A stretch of DNA of 64,000 nucleotides, taken from contig SUWG01000006.1 of NCBI GenBank assembly GCA_015061625.1, positions 1-64,000 on the forward strand, given 5' to 3'. Every line of letters starts with the position of its first letter. Positions within the stretch are counted from its first letter, which is position 1. Of the stretch, positions 45,137-53,298 are shown one piece after another. A program made the translations under genes and the position numbers. Source of the DNA: Lentisphaerota bacterium. GTDB taxonomy: Bacteria; Verrucomicrobiota; Lentisphaeria; Victivallales; Victivallaceae. The notes beneath the pieces were generated by a model. That model made no database searches. It had not been told where the DNA came from and was given only the letters and a program-made list of their open reading frames with translations.

Positions 45137-48010
45137 TTATTCCACAAAAACTTTTATCTCATAAACTTTGCTGTATCTTCCGCGGTTTCCCGTCACCAGC
45201 AATCTGACCGCTGTGGTCATCACGGCATCAAAAGCAACACTCTGCTTGTCTCCGGAAGCATCTTTCACCGAAGCAACGGTAATAAAAGTGCCGTTTTGCC
45301 ACACCTGGATTTCGTAATCTTTCAATGAATCATCCGCCGGATAAATTTCCACCCGGCCGACCGTTACCGCTTCATGGAATGTCAACGCCGCCCAATCGGG
45401 CAATACCCCCGGAGTATTATCCTGCCAAATGCAAATGCCGGTCGATGTCGGTGAAACTGCCGCCGGATTACCCGGTATGCCGATAACTCCGTCAGTCAGA
45501 TGCCACAAACTGTTTTCCGCCCGGAAAATCATGTGTTTGTTACTTGATGCGGTAACCGTCACCCGGAGATTTTCCATTTCCTGATAAGCCAGATTACCGG
45601 CATTTTCCGCCCGTCGTTGAGCATACACGGCGGCGATTTGCGCCTTGATATCAGCAATCGGTGTCAAACCGTAATACCGTGCCGAAGTGGTATAAACATG
45701 AACCTGATAAGGCGTAAAATGCTCTTTTATGGTGCCGTTACCTCCGGCGACCGTACGGTTTTCACTCAAAACCTGAATATCTTTTCCGGCAAACGGAATA
45801 AAGGTAAAAGCATATTCGCCGCTTTCATACGAGGCATTGCAGACCAGCAGCCAATATTCGCGGGTGACCGGATTGTATTTAGCCAGAATCCGCAAATGCG
45901 GATCGGGAGCGGAAACATTTTCCGGAGAATTATCCTGAATTATCGCTTCATTGCCGATAACTTGCTGCTCTCTGGTCAAATGCGGCATTCCCAAATACAA
46001 TTCCGGAAAATTATCCACGCCCCGGTTGTAGTGCATCAGCCCGTTGGCTCCGAGGATCAACGCCAGCAGATTCTGATTGCGGAACTCCTCATAAGTTGGT
46101 ATTCGGGTATCAGTATTGCCGGAATCACTGTAATCAAATCCCTGATGCAGAAATGTCACCGTCGGAGAACAGCCGGTTCGGGAAAAATGCGCCATAGCCC
46201 GATCCATAAAATAGACGATCTTATCAAAATTAGCCATTTCCCGGTGCCGTTCCACTTTGGGATAGCAGTGAAAGCCGCTTATTTCGGCACTGCCGGCAAA
46301 ATCGATCAGACCGCTGCTCCCCGGACTGATCATTACCGGGTGATAAGGATCAAGTTCCTCAAGGTAAGCGGCAATAGCGGCAAAAGTTTCCTGTGTATAA
46401 CCGGCAATGTCCGGTTCATCACAGAGAAAGTGACCGAAAAGCAACGGATGATCTTTGAATTTCTCCACCCCGCTGCGGTAAAAATCCAACACATCCTGCG
46501 TGATTTTTCCCTGCATCAAATCCCCTCTTATGCGCCCCATGCCAAGAAAAGTGTGGATGTTATAAAAAAAGCAATCTCTGCCGGGAATAGGATCACAGGT
46601 GACAATATTGTAAAACTCATTGTAATCGTGCATATAATTCCATCCGGAAAGGATGAATATTTTTTTGCCGTCTTTATACCAGTTGCCATCTTTACCGCGC
46701 CACACTTCTCCGGCTTTGTATGGTAAATTACGCAAATAAACGGTCGCTTCGTCACTTTCATAACGGACAAAAATACTCATTTTTCCCAACGGCAATGCCG
46801 ATACCGGAAATTCAAAATGCACTTTGCCATTCTCATCCATTGCCACTTCGGCAGAAACAATAATCCGTTCCCCCATCCGGATACCGCCGGTAACTTTTCC
46901 CTGCCGCCGCTCCGGCGGCAGATCGAGCAATGCATCAAACTCCACTTTTTCCAGTTTTTGAGTGGCAAAAATGGTGTTGCGATACCACGGCACGGCCAAA
47001 TCAATGCGGATCGGCACATAACGGGCATCGACCGGGAATTCCCGGCGCAGAATTATCCGGTTGGTCGCATGATCCCTTACCGTCAATATCCCGGTGTAAA
47101 TTCCCGGTTCATTCAGCATCAATCCGGAAAAATCCAGCGTTATACTTTCTTTGGCACCGAGAGAGAAACGTTCCTCTTTGCGCACCGGCAGGACTCCCGG
47201 CTGGGGAATAAGGATCTCCGCCCGCAAATCACGGGATATGCCGGCCAGGTCATACAATTGCGGTGTGATGGTCAACGACATATTTTTCCCGTTGATCCGA
47301 CCGGAAACCGGAATAGCCGCAAGGTCAAATTTATAAAATGTCAAATCGACATCTTCCGGTACGGTCAAACTTTTGAAATTCCCGGCAACATTGAATAAAC
47401 CATTGCAAATACTGGAAATTTCCCTCGGAGAAGTGGGGCTGCCGAAACTTTCCCGGCACAAGTTGATCTTCCAGTTACGACCGGAATTGGCCGTGATCCC
47501 CAAACTCCGGTAAGGCAGACGCAATTCACAACTCCAGTGATCGTCATAAACCTGCACGGCACTGGTAAATTCGCCATTCCATTTTTCATCGCCGACAAAA
47601 CCGCCCTGTTCGCAAATCCGGTCGAAAACACCGTTTCCGGCATTGATGATGATATGCTTGTAACCATCGCCGTTACCGGCGCAATCGAGCATCACTTCCA
47701 CACAGTCGATACTGGTGGTCGAGCGGTCACGTTCAGTATGGATTATCCGCAATTCCGAACGGGGAATGAAAGCCTTGAAGCCGAACACCACCGCTTGCGG
47801 AGTAAAAATGATCTGCACCTGGGTCTTCCGCTCAAGCGGTTTGCCGTCAGCACGGGTAAAAGTGCTGATGACCGGAGCATTCTGCCAGACAGCTTCGTCA
47901 AGTTTCCCGTCAATGCGCAACGCTCTGCCGGAAAAAATTCCGGTGATTTCACCGGCGGCGGACGACAGAAACACCGGCAGCAATGCAAGAAACAGCAAAC
48001 ATTTTTTCAT
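45137..48010 (-). CDS. Secreted multidomain glycoside hydrolase (CBM9 - TIM barrel - CBM32-like)
   Basis: A 957-aa exported protein. Signal peptide 1-19 (KKCLLFLALLPVFLSSAAGE); CBM9-like domain about 25-200 (ALRIDGKLDEAVWQNAPVIS, WSCELRLPYRSLGI); beta-sandwich linkers to ~430; a TIM-barrel region about 440-720 (KIFILSGWNYMHDYNEFYNI, LLFGHFLCDEPDIAGY, PVMISPGS, LALILGANGLMHYN); and a C-terminal F5/8-type C (CBM32-like) domain about 820-957 (LKDYEIQVWQNGTF). Glu/Asp of LCDEPD is a plausible acid/base. The substrate family is not recognised. ATG 48010 is 7 nt after the pseudopilin stop. Confidence 0.8.
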   Translation of the reverse strand: MKKCLLFLALLPVFLSSAAGEITGIFSGRALRIDGKLDEAVWQNAPVISTFTRADGKPLERKTQVQIIFTPQAVVFGFKAFIPRSELRIIHTERDRSTTSIDCVEVMLDCAGNGDGYKHIIINAGNGVFDRICEQGGFVGDEKWNGEFTSAVQVYDDHWSCELRLPYRSLGITANSGRNWKINLCRESFGSPTSPREISSICNGLFNVAGNFKSLTVPEDVDLTFYKFDLAAIPVSGRINGKNMSLTITPQLYDLAGISRDLRAEILIPQPGVLPVRKEERFSLGAKESITLDFSGLMLNEPGIYTGILTVRDHATNRIILRREFPVDARYVPIRIDLAVPWYRNTIFATQKLEKVEFDALLDLPPERRQGKVTGGIRMGERIIVSAEVAMDENGKVHFEFPVSALPLGKMSIFVRYESDEATVYLRNLPYKAGEVWRGKDGNWYKDGKKIFILSGWNYMHDYNEFYNIVTCDPIPGRDCFFYNIHTFLGMGRIRGDLMQGKITQDVLDFYRSGVEKFKDHPLLFGHFLCDEPDIAGYTQETFAAIAAYLEELDPYHPVMISPGSSGLIDFAGSAEISGFHCYPKVERHREMANFDKIVYFMDRAMAHFSRTGCSPTVTFLHQGFDYSDSGNTDTRIPTYEEFRNQNLLALILGANGLMHYNRGVDNFPELYLGMPHLTREQQVIGNEAIIQDNSPENVSAPDPHLRILAKYNPVTREYWLLVCNASYESGEYAFTFIPFAGKDIQVLSENRTVAGGNGTIKEHFTPYQVHVYTTSARYYGLTPIADIKAQIAAVYAQRRAENAGNLAYQEMENLRVTVTASSNKHMIFRAENSLWHLTDGVIGIPGNPAAVSPTSTGICIWQDNTPGVLPDWAALTFHEAVTVGRVEIYPADDSLKDYEIQVWQNGTFITVASVKDASGDKQSVAFDAVMTTAVRLLVTGNRGRYSKVYEIKVFVE

Positions 48011-48017
48011 ACCGGTT

Positions 48018-48944
48018 TCACCATGCGCTTGCACCGTAGGAAGTGCGGCATCTCAAATAGTTGGTCTGATCATCCAGATAACCATCCTGCATTACTTCAC
48101 AATGCCCGTCTGCGGCAAGAGTATTCATTTTTCCGGCGTGAGGCGCACCGAGATAATGTTTATAGGGTGAACCGTAACCGAATTCAAACTTCCAATCCGG
48201 ATATTTATCCCCTTCTGCGACCAATATCGCCGTGGTCGGAGATTCCATGCGGCTCATTTTGCGGGGACTGAATGCTTCCTGACCGAATTTTTCACCGCGG
48301 CCGACATAATTGGAATATTGATAGGTGATGTTGTGATAAACTGATCCTCCGGAAAGATTACTGGCGGCCTCGCCCGTACCTTCCAGTGTCGGACACAGGA
48401 AATTACTGTCCGCTTTGTTACTGTCTGCCGTATCATCATCTTTGAACCAGCCGAATTTCCAATAACCGCTGCCGCCGATAAAATCATTGATCGAACTCAC
48501 CCAGTAACGGTAATTATCTCCCCACGGGATCTGCGCCCACGGCACCCAATCATCATAAGCATCGGCATAAAGCATGACCCCATTACCCATGGTTTTGATC
48601 TTGGCTGTACAATCTGCCGCCCGGCCGCGCTCTCTGGCAGAATTGAGTGCCGGAAGCAGAATGGCCGCCAGAATGGCGATAATCGCAATTACCACGAGCA
48701 ATTCTATCAAAGTGAATGCGCTCTTGGGAAGAGGGGAAAAACTTCTTTTCACGGGAAAAGAGGTTTTTCCCCTCTCCCCAAACCCCACTGCTCTTTTCAA
48801 GAAAAGCGGTATTCTTTGTTTAGTTTCAACTGCAGTTTTTTGTGTCAAAAAATGCAATGATGAGATAACTGTGCTTACAAGCAGTTCAATAAGAGTAAAC
48901 CGCATACGGTTTACTCCGGTATACCGGAGACCTTTTTTCATCAT
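48018..48944 (-). CDS. H-X9-DG pseudopilin with duplicated FTLIELL segment
   Basis: A 308-aa pilin-like protein with two prepilin signatures: residues 16-23 (FTLIELLV) and, 61 residues on, 77-96 ([20 protein letters not shown]), which is the complete hydrophobic helix. Between them is a basic insert ([20 protein letters not shown] onward) that breaks the first helix. The C-terminal domain ends with His269-X9-Asp279-Gly. GGAAAGGA lies 8 nt before the ATG at 48944. The codons before the first FTLIELL contain the palindromes CTCCGGTATACCGGAG and GAGTAAACCG/CGGTTTACTC. It is the first gene of a five-gene operon divergent from the AraC regulator. Confidence 0.85.
   Translation of the reverse strand: MMKKGLRYTGVNRMRFTLIELLVSTVISSLHFLTQKTAVETKQRIPLFLKRAVGFGERGKTSFPVKRSFSPLPKSAFTLIELLVVIAIIAILAAILLPALNSARERGRAADCTAKIKTMGNGVMLYADAYDDWVPWAQIPWGDNYRYWVSSINDFIGGSGYWKFGWFKDDDTADSNKADSNFLCPTLEGTGEAASNLSGGSVYHNITYQYSNYVGRGEKFGQEAFSPRKMSRMESPTTAILVAEGDKYPDWKFEFGYGSPYKHYLGAPHAGKMNTLAADGHCEVMQDGYLDDQTNYLRCRTSYGASAW
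48731..48774. repeat. 20-bp-arm inverted repeat inside the pseudopilin insert
   Basis: GAGGGGAAAAACTTCTTTTC (48731-48750) pairs with 48755-48774 with one G-T wobble around a 4-nt loop. It lies exactly in the extra segment between the two FTLIELL copies. Confidence 0.85.
48893..48929. repeat. Double palindrome in pseudopilin N-terminal codons
   Basis: GAGTAAACCG-CATA-CGGTTTACTC (48893-48916) overlaps CTCCGGTATACCGGAG (48914-48929, perfect 16 bp). Same layout as at 31138-31179 and 58194-58229. Confidence 0.85.
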
Positions 48945-48973
48945 CTCTTTTTCCTTTCCATATTGGGGTGATA

Positions 48974-49002
48974 TTGACAAATCCTCCTCTGTCTGCTATA
49001 TT
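48974..49002 (+). promoter_or_regulatory. Promoter of the AraC-type regulator
   Basis: TTGACA at 48974-48979, 17-bp spacer, TATATT at 48997-49002, followed by the palindrome TATATTAATATA (48997-49008), which could serve a divergent promoter on the minus strand as well. Confidence 0.7.
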
Positions 49003-49080
49003 AATATATCGGGAAACACCGCAAAAAACAACCGTGAAAATTTCATATTCTATCGGGATAGTTTCAAAAAAGGGAATTTA

Positions 49081-49989
49081 ATGGGAATTTACGTCGAACC
49101 ATATTCTGATGCCAGATACGAATACGCTTTTCCGGAAGCGGACTTCCCCCTGACGGTAATGCACATGGAAAATGCACTGGATATCAATATGCACCGTCAT
49201 AATTTTTACGAAATGGTCATCGTTACTGCGGGCAATGCAGTGCATGAGGTGGGCAAATGCCGTTATACGTTATCCAGCCGGGATGTATTTTTTCTGCCGC
49301 CGGGGCTGTTTCATGCTTATTTTGAGTGTGACAACTTCTGTTACTTCAATATTCTGATGGATTTGAACAAACTGAAACTGGCATTTTTCGATTTGAAAGA
49401 CACCGCCGGCTGGAAATTTCTGACCGGCACGATGATCAACAGTTTTCTGGCCGGTCAGGAAGCGCACTGCGTGCTTTCACCGGCGATATTTTCCCGGTGC
49501 TGTGAAGACTTGAAAAAAATCATTGCCGGACAACTGGAAACATTTCCCGGTTGCCGTTTTGTCCGCTCTGCCCTCTTGCAGAACACCCTTTTCAATATCT
49601 GTTCTGCCATCGGACAAATGGAAATCGCCACCAGGGAATATTCCGGTGCCGGTTCAGGGAACTTCAGTTTTTCCAATCTGGCCCGAAGTTTGGCCAACAA
49701 CTCCGGCAGTATAATCCCCATTGCAGAATTATGTTCAAAACTGGGACTTTCACGATCGACGCTTTACCGGGAATTCAAACGCCGTTTCGGGATGAATCCG
49801 GTAGAGTTTCAGTTGCGCCACAAATTGCGCAATGCCGCCGCCATGCTGTTGCACAGCAACTCTTCTGTGGGCGATATCGCCATGCAATACCACTTTGCCA
49901 ATCCGGCCCACTTCGCCATGCTTTTCCGTAAAGAATTCGGCATATCGCCCAGAGAATACCGGAATAAAAATCAACTTAAAAATCCATGA
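49081..49989 (+). CDS. AraC family transcriptional regulator
   Basis: A 302-aa regulator. The N-terminal cupin sensor (about 20-110) has NMHRHNFYEMVIVTAGNAVH and SRDVFFLPPGLFHAY; the C-terminal ~95 residues are two helix-turn-helix motifs: IAELCSKLGLSRSTLYREFK and VGDIAMQYHFANPAHFAMLF, ending FGISPREYR. AGGGA precedes ATG 49081; an upstream extension runs antisense through the pseudopilin gene and is rejected. It is divergent from the pseudopilin/hydrolase operon and likely controls it in response to a sugar. Its 3' end overlaps the convergent DUF4037 gene by 14 nt. Confidence 0.92.
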   Translation: MGIYVEPYSDARYEYAFPEADFPLTVMHMENALDINMHRHNFYEMVIVTAGNAVHEVGKCRYTLSSRDVFFLPPGLFHAYFECDNFCYFNILMDLNKLKLAFFDLKDTAGWKFLTGTMINSFLAGQEAHCVLSPAIFSRCCEDLKKIIAGQLETFPGCRFVRSALLQNTLFNICSAIGQMEIATREYSGAGSGNFSFSNLARSLANNSGSIIPIAELCSKLGLSRSTLYREFKRRFGMNPVEFQLRHKLRNAAAMLLHSNSSVGDIAMQYHFANPAHFAMLFRKEFGISPREYRNKNQLKNP

Positions 49990-50899
49990 TGTGCATGGCG
50001 CGCAACTGCTGATCGCCGATACCCCGTAAAACCGCAAAGGCGTGCGGTTCCAGATAGTTTCCGGCGGCATTGCTCAAATTCTGTTCCTGAATGACCCGGA
50101 TGAAGTCGGAAGCGATCTCCTCGATCAAAGTCAGCCGGGGTTGAATGTTTTGCTTTTCCACCAGCAACGCTGCCAGTTTTTCTGCTGCGAACCCAAGTTG
50201 CGGCAGTTGGCGCATCCCCCGGAACATCCATTTATAATACGGCGCGAAACGGAAATTCAGCAGAAAAGCCAGCGACACCGCATGACGGACAAATTCCCCC
50301 AGAGCGATCTCCGCCGCCGCCGTTTCACCATGTTTCAGACACCTTTCAAAGTTATATTGACCGCTTTGCGCCATCATCACCAGATGACCGGCAATCTTTT
50401 TGAGCCGCACATCTTCCGGCATACCATACATGATTTTTTCCCGTATGGCACTGAAAATGCCCGGCCCGTCGGCAAATATTTCGCCATTGACCGCTTCAGC
50501 TAAAGCATATTCCGGAATATCCAGCCATTGACGGCAGGATTCCGGCGCACCGGAAATCCCCAGATGGCGGCGGAAAAATCCGCTGACCGTATCTACGCCG
50601 TGTTCCGCAAAACCGAGTTGACTTTTATGTCCTTTTTCCGGGAAAGAGCGGCGGTGGACTTCCCGGTAAAGACGGCCGAGAGCCAGACCGAAAGTGCGCT
50701 CATCCTCATCGGTCAGCCAGATGCTCACCCCGGTAAGATTATCGTGATCGCCGGAAACTTCATCGTCAAAACCGAAACACTCCGACCCCCGGCCCGCCAC
50801 TCCGACTGCCATGCGGCACAATTCTTCCGGGAAATGTTTTTTCAATTCCGGCAGTAAAATATTTTCGTACCAACGGCGGCTTTTTTCAATGGCTTTCAT
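49976..50899 (-). CDS. DUF4037 nucleotidyltransferase-like protein
   Basis: A 307-aa protein with the DUF4037 signature GVAGRGSECFGFDDEVSGDH near residue 33; the Gly-Ser and Asp pattern resembles the nucleotidyltransferase fold. The remainder is helical. Function unproven. It overlaps the TPR gene by 14 nt at its start. TPR plus DUF4037 is a pairing I recall from other bacteria, so the two may act together. Confidence 0.8.
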   Translation of the reverse strand: MKAIEKSRRWYENILLPELKKHFPEELCRMAVGVAGRGSECFGFDDEVSGDHDNLTGVSIWLTDEDERTFGLALGRLYREVHRRSFPEKGHKSQLGFAEHGVDTVSGFFRRHLGISGAPESCRQWLDIPEYALAEAVNGEIFADGPGIFSAIREKIMYGMPEDVRLKKIAGHLVMMAQSGQYNFERCLKHGETAAAEIALGEFVRHAVSLAFLLNFRFAPYYKWMFRGMRQLPQLGFAAEKLAALLVEKQNIQPRLTLIEEIASDFIRVIQEQNLSNAAGNYLEPHAFAVLRGIGDQQLRAMHIMDF

Positions 50900-51605
50900 A
50901 GAATTCTCCGGCTCTGGCGGTCAAAACTTCAGCGTAATCAACTTCCCCCGCTCCGGCAAATGCGGGAGCGCACTTCAAACAGGTGTGGGCATAATAACCA
51001 TCCCGCACGATCCCGGCATCATCGAATATCGCCCTGGCCCGCTCAAGGCAATTTGCCGTATCTCTGCCCAGTTGCGCCAGATTGACCCACGTCACGGCCA
51101 TATCCATCGCCTTGCCGGAATCCCGCAAAACTTCCATCGCTTCCAAATAGTACGCTTCCGCCGTGTCGATGTCGCCTTTTGCCGCATAAATCGATGCCAT
51201 ATTGTTGAATAATCCGGCAAAACGCCCATCTTTATCCGGCAGATGCAAAGTGTATGCCCGGTAGGCTCGCAAATAGAGTTCTTCCGCTTCATCATATCGG
51301 CCGAATGCCTGCAATGCCGTTGCCGCATTGAGCAGGATCGTGCCTCCGGAAACCGTTTCCGCCTGATGCAATTCATCGAGCAACTTCACTCCGGCAGCGA
51401 CCGCTTCCAGACCTCTTGCCGGATCATTACTCATCCGGTAATGGCCCATCAATTCATTCAGGATGCTCAATTCGCTTTCCCGGTCGCCCGCCATTTGCGC
51501 CTCATTGAGCCAGTGGCGCAGATGCGTTCCGATTCCGGCACGTTTTCCGGCATTAAAAAGGTGATCGCTCAATGCGATCACCTCATGTAACGGTATCTTA
51601 CTCAT
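50886..51605 (-). CDS. Tetratricopeptide repeat protein
   Basis: A 239-aa cytoplasmic protein made of about five TPR units (for example TALQAFGRYDEAEELYLRAY, NNMASIYAAKGDIDTAEAYY and LEAMEVLRDSGKAMDMAVTW). It is a protein-interaction scaffold. Its start overlaps the DUF4091 gene end by 8 nt and its end overlaps the DUF4037 start, so the three are translationally coupled. Confidence 0.85.
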   Translation of the reverse strand: MSKIPLHEVIALSDHLFNAGKRAGIGTHLRHWLNEAQMAGDRESELSILNELMGHYRMSNDPARGLEAVAAGVKLLDELHQAETVSGGTILLNAATALQAFGRYDEAEELYLRAYRAYTLHLPDKDGRFAGLFNNMASIYAAKGDIDTAEAYYLEAMEVLRDSGKAMDMAVTWVNLAQLGRDTANCLERARAIFDDAGIVRDGYYAHTCLKCAPAFAGAGEVDYAEVLTARAGEFYESH

Positions 51606-53274
51606 GGCAGAATTGTTTCAACAAAGTGTTGATTTTTTTGCGCATTGCCAGCACATTTTTCTCCCCTTTGGGATAACTGCTCATGCTCATTTTGCCATCG
51701 GGGGCAAATTTATCCAGCATTTTGCAGATCTGCTTGCGGCTCATGAATTTTTCCAGCAGCTGCAATGCCCGCTGATCCTGCAAGGCTTCAAAAAAGACTT
51801 CATGGCGCAAAGAATTCTCCGGCATTCCCCCTTTGCCCGGATAGACCACGAATGGATCGCCCGCCGGGAAAGTGCCGCCGGCATCCGCTGAACGGTACGG
51901 ATCGACCGGTTCCAGAGAAAACTGCGAAAAGTAGAAGTTATATCCCCAATGCAGGAAACCTTTTACATCGTAATAGTAGAGCAAACTGCCCATCACCCGG
52001 TTGCGTGATGAGGGCATCGCCATAAGTTGATTGGAATAAACATCCGCCGGGCCGCAGCAGTAGTAAGTCCACAACTCCGGCACCCCGGCCGCAATAAACG
52101 GGTCAAGGTGCGCTTCCATCGGCACCGGATGGGTGATATACCCCAACTGATAAAACTTCACATCGGAAATCGCATCAAGAATACGGAATCCGGTCAGATG
52201 TTTTTTCAGCAATTCTGCGGCGAAACAGTAACTTTCAAGATGTTTTTCCTGCGGCTCATCCGAGCAGTGGAAATAGACCTTATCCTGTAAGCCATTCGCT
52301 TTGAGATAAGCGGTCAATGCCGGTAAAAAGGCATCGATGAATTGGCCGTATTCAGCAGAATTTGCCCGCACATCCCAGCCGAAAATGCGTTTTTCCACCC
52401 CATCGACCGTGGCGATGATCTTGGGGGTGAATTCCGCTCCCCACTGGGTGAATAAGTGCGACATTTCAAACTCTTTGATGCCGCATTTTTCCGCCATTTT
52501 TATCCACCGGGTCAGCAGGGAAAAGTCAAAAGAATAGCCCCCTTTATCGCAATTAACTCTGACCAGCTGGCAAGTCGGCCGCTCATGACCGACGGCAGTA
52601 TCCAGCGGCAATGTAAACAGCGGCGTGAGCAAAACGGTCACGCCGTGATCGGCGGCACACCGGATGAAATTTTCCAGTATCTGCCAATGCGCTTCGCTGA
52701 AAACTTCCTGCTGATAGCAGACCGCCAGACAATCAGCGTGGAACCAGCGGGTGTACTTCAAACTCTGCTCCGGCAACTGCATGGGGATGACTTCCAGCGT
52801 GAATACCGATTTTTTCACCACCGGCTTGCCTTTATAAAAGGTATCTTCAGGAGCCGGGGCGGCAGAAAGCGTAATGGCGATCTCATATTTGCCGCCGGGG
52901 ATATCCTTGGGCAGAGCCACTTTGATCCAGTAGGCACGCCACTGGCCGAAAAGTGCTTTTGCGCCCTTTTCCGGCACTGCGCCCAGCCGGTCGGGAATAA
53001 GTGCCGGTTTGGTGGTCAGGTAATCATCATCGAAAAGTTGTCCGGGATAATCTGCCGGAGTCAACTCCACATGATAACAACTGATAAAATCTTTCAGTGC
53101 GGATTCGATCCCGATACTGACCTCATACCGCTGAAAATTTTCCGGACAATAAGCCATTTGAAAGGAGAATATTTCCCCTTGCAACGCAGTTGCCGACCGG
53201 TATGCGGCGCCCTCCGGGGCGGTTCCCGGCATAACTTTGGTCAGCGAACTGCACAATTTCGTTTTAAGTTTCAC
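51598..53274 (-). CDS. DUF4091 glycoside hydrolase-like protein
   Basis: A 558-aa protein without signal peptide: an N-terminal beta-sandwich (about 20-170) and a TIM barrel with DUF4091/GH123-like features: KYTRWFHADCLAV, FEMSHLFTQWGAEF, KVYFHCSDEPQEKHLE (Asp-Glu pair, probable catalytic), VPELWTYYCCGP, FLHWGYNFY. GH123 enzymes are N-acetylgalactosaminidases, but DUF4091 substrates vary. It lies 24 nt after the 1269-aa hydrolase gene in the same operon. Confidence 0.82.
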   Translation of the reverse strand: MKLKTKLCSSLTKVMPGTAPEGAAYRSATALQGEIFSFQMAYCPENFQRYEVSIGIESALKDFISCYHVELTPADYPGQLFDDDYLTTKPALIPDRLGAVPEKGAKALFGQWRAYWIKVALPKDIPGGKYEIAITLSAAPAPEDTFYKGKPVVKKSVFTLEVIPMQLPEQSLKYTRWFHADCLAVCYQQEVFSEAHWQILENFIRCAADHGVTVLLTPLFTLPLDTAVGHERPTCQLVRVNCDKGGYSFDFSLLTRWIKMAEKCGIKEFEMSHLFTQWGAEFTPKIIATVDGVEKRIFGWDVRANSAEYGQFIDAFLPALTAYLKANGLQDKVYFHCSDEPQEKHLESYCFAAELLKKHLTGFRILDAISDVKFYQLGYITHPVPMEAHLDPFIAAGVPELWTYYCCGPADVYSNQLMAMPSSRNRVMGSLLYYYDVKGFLHWGYNFYFSQFSLEPVDPYRSADAGGTFPAGDPFVVYPGKGGMPENSLRHEVFFEALQDQRALQLLEKFMSRKQICKMLDKFAPDGKMSMSSYPKGEKNVLAMRKKINTLLKQFCHE

Positions 53275-53298
53275 GGATATTAAATTCCCTATTCTTCA

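Noticed and set aside
48574-49080. N-terminal extension of the AraC regulator to 48574
   Set aside because: It is antisense to the pseudopilin gene; the cupin domain and a ribosome binding site place the start at 49081.
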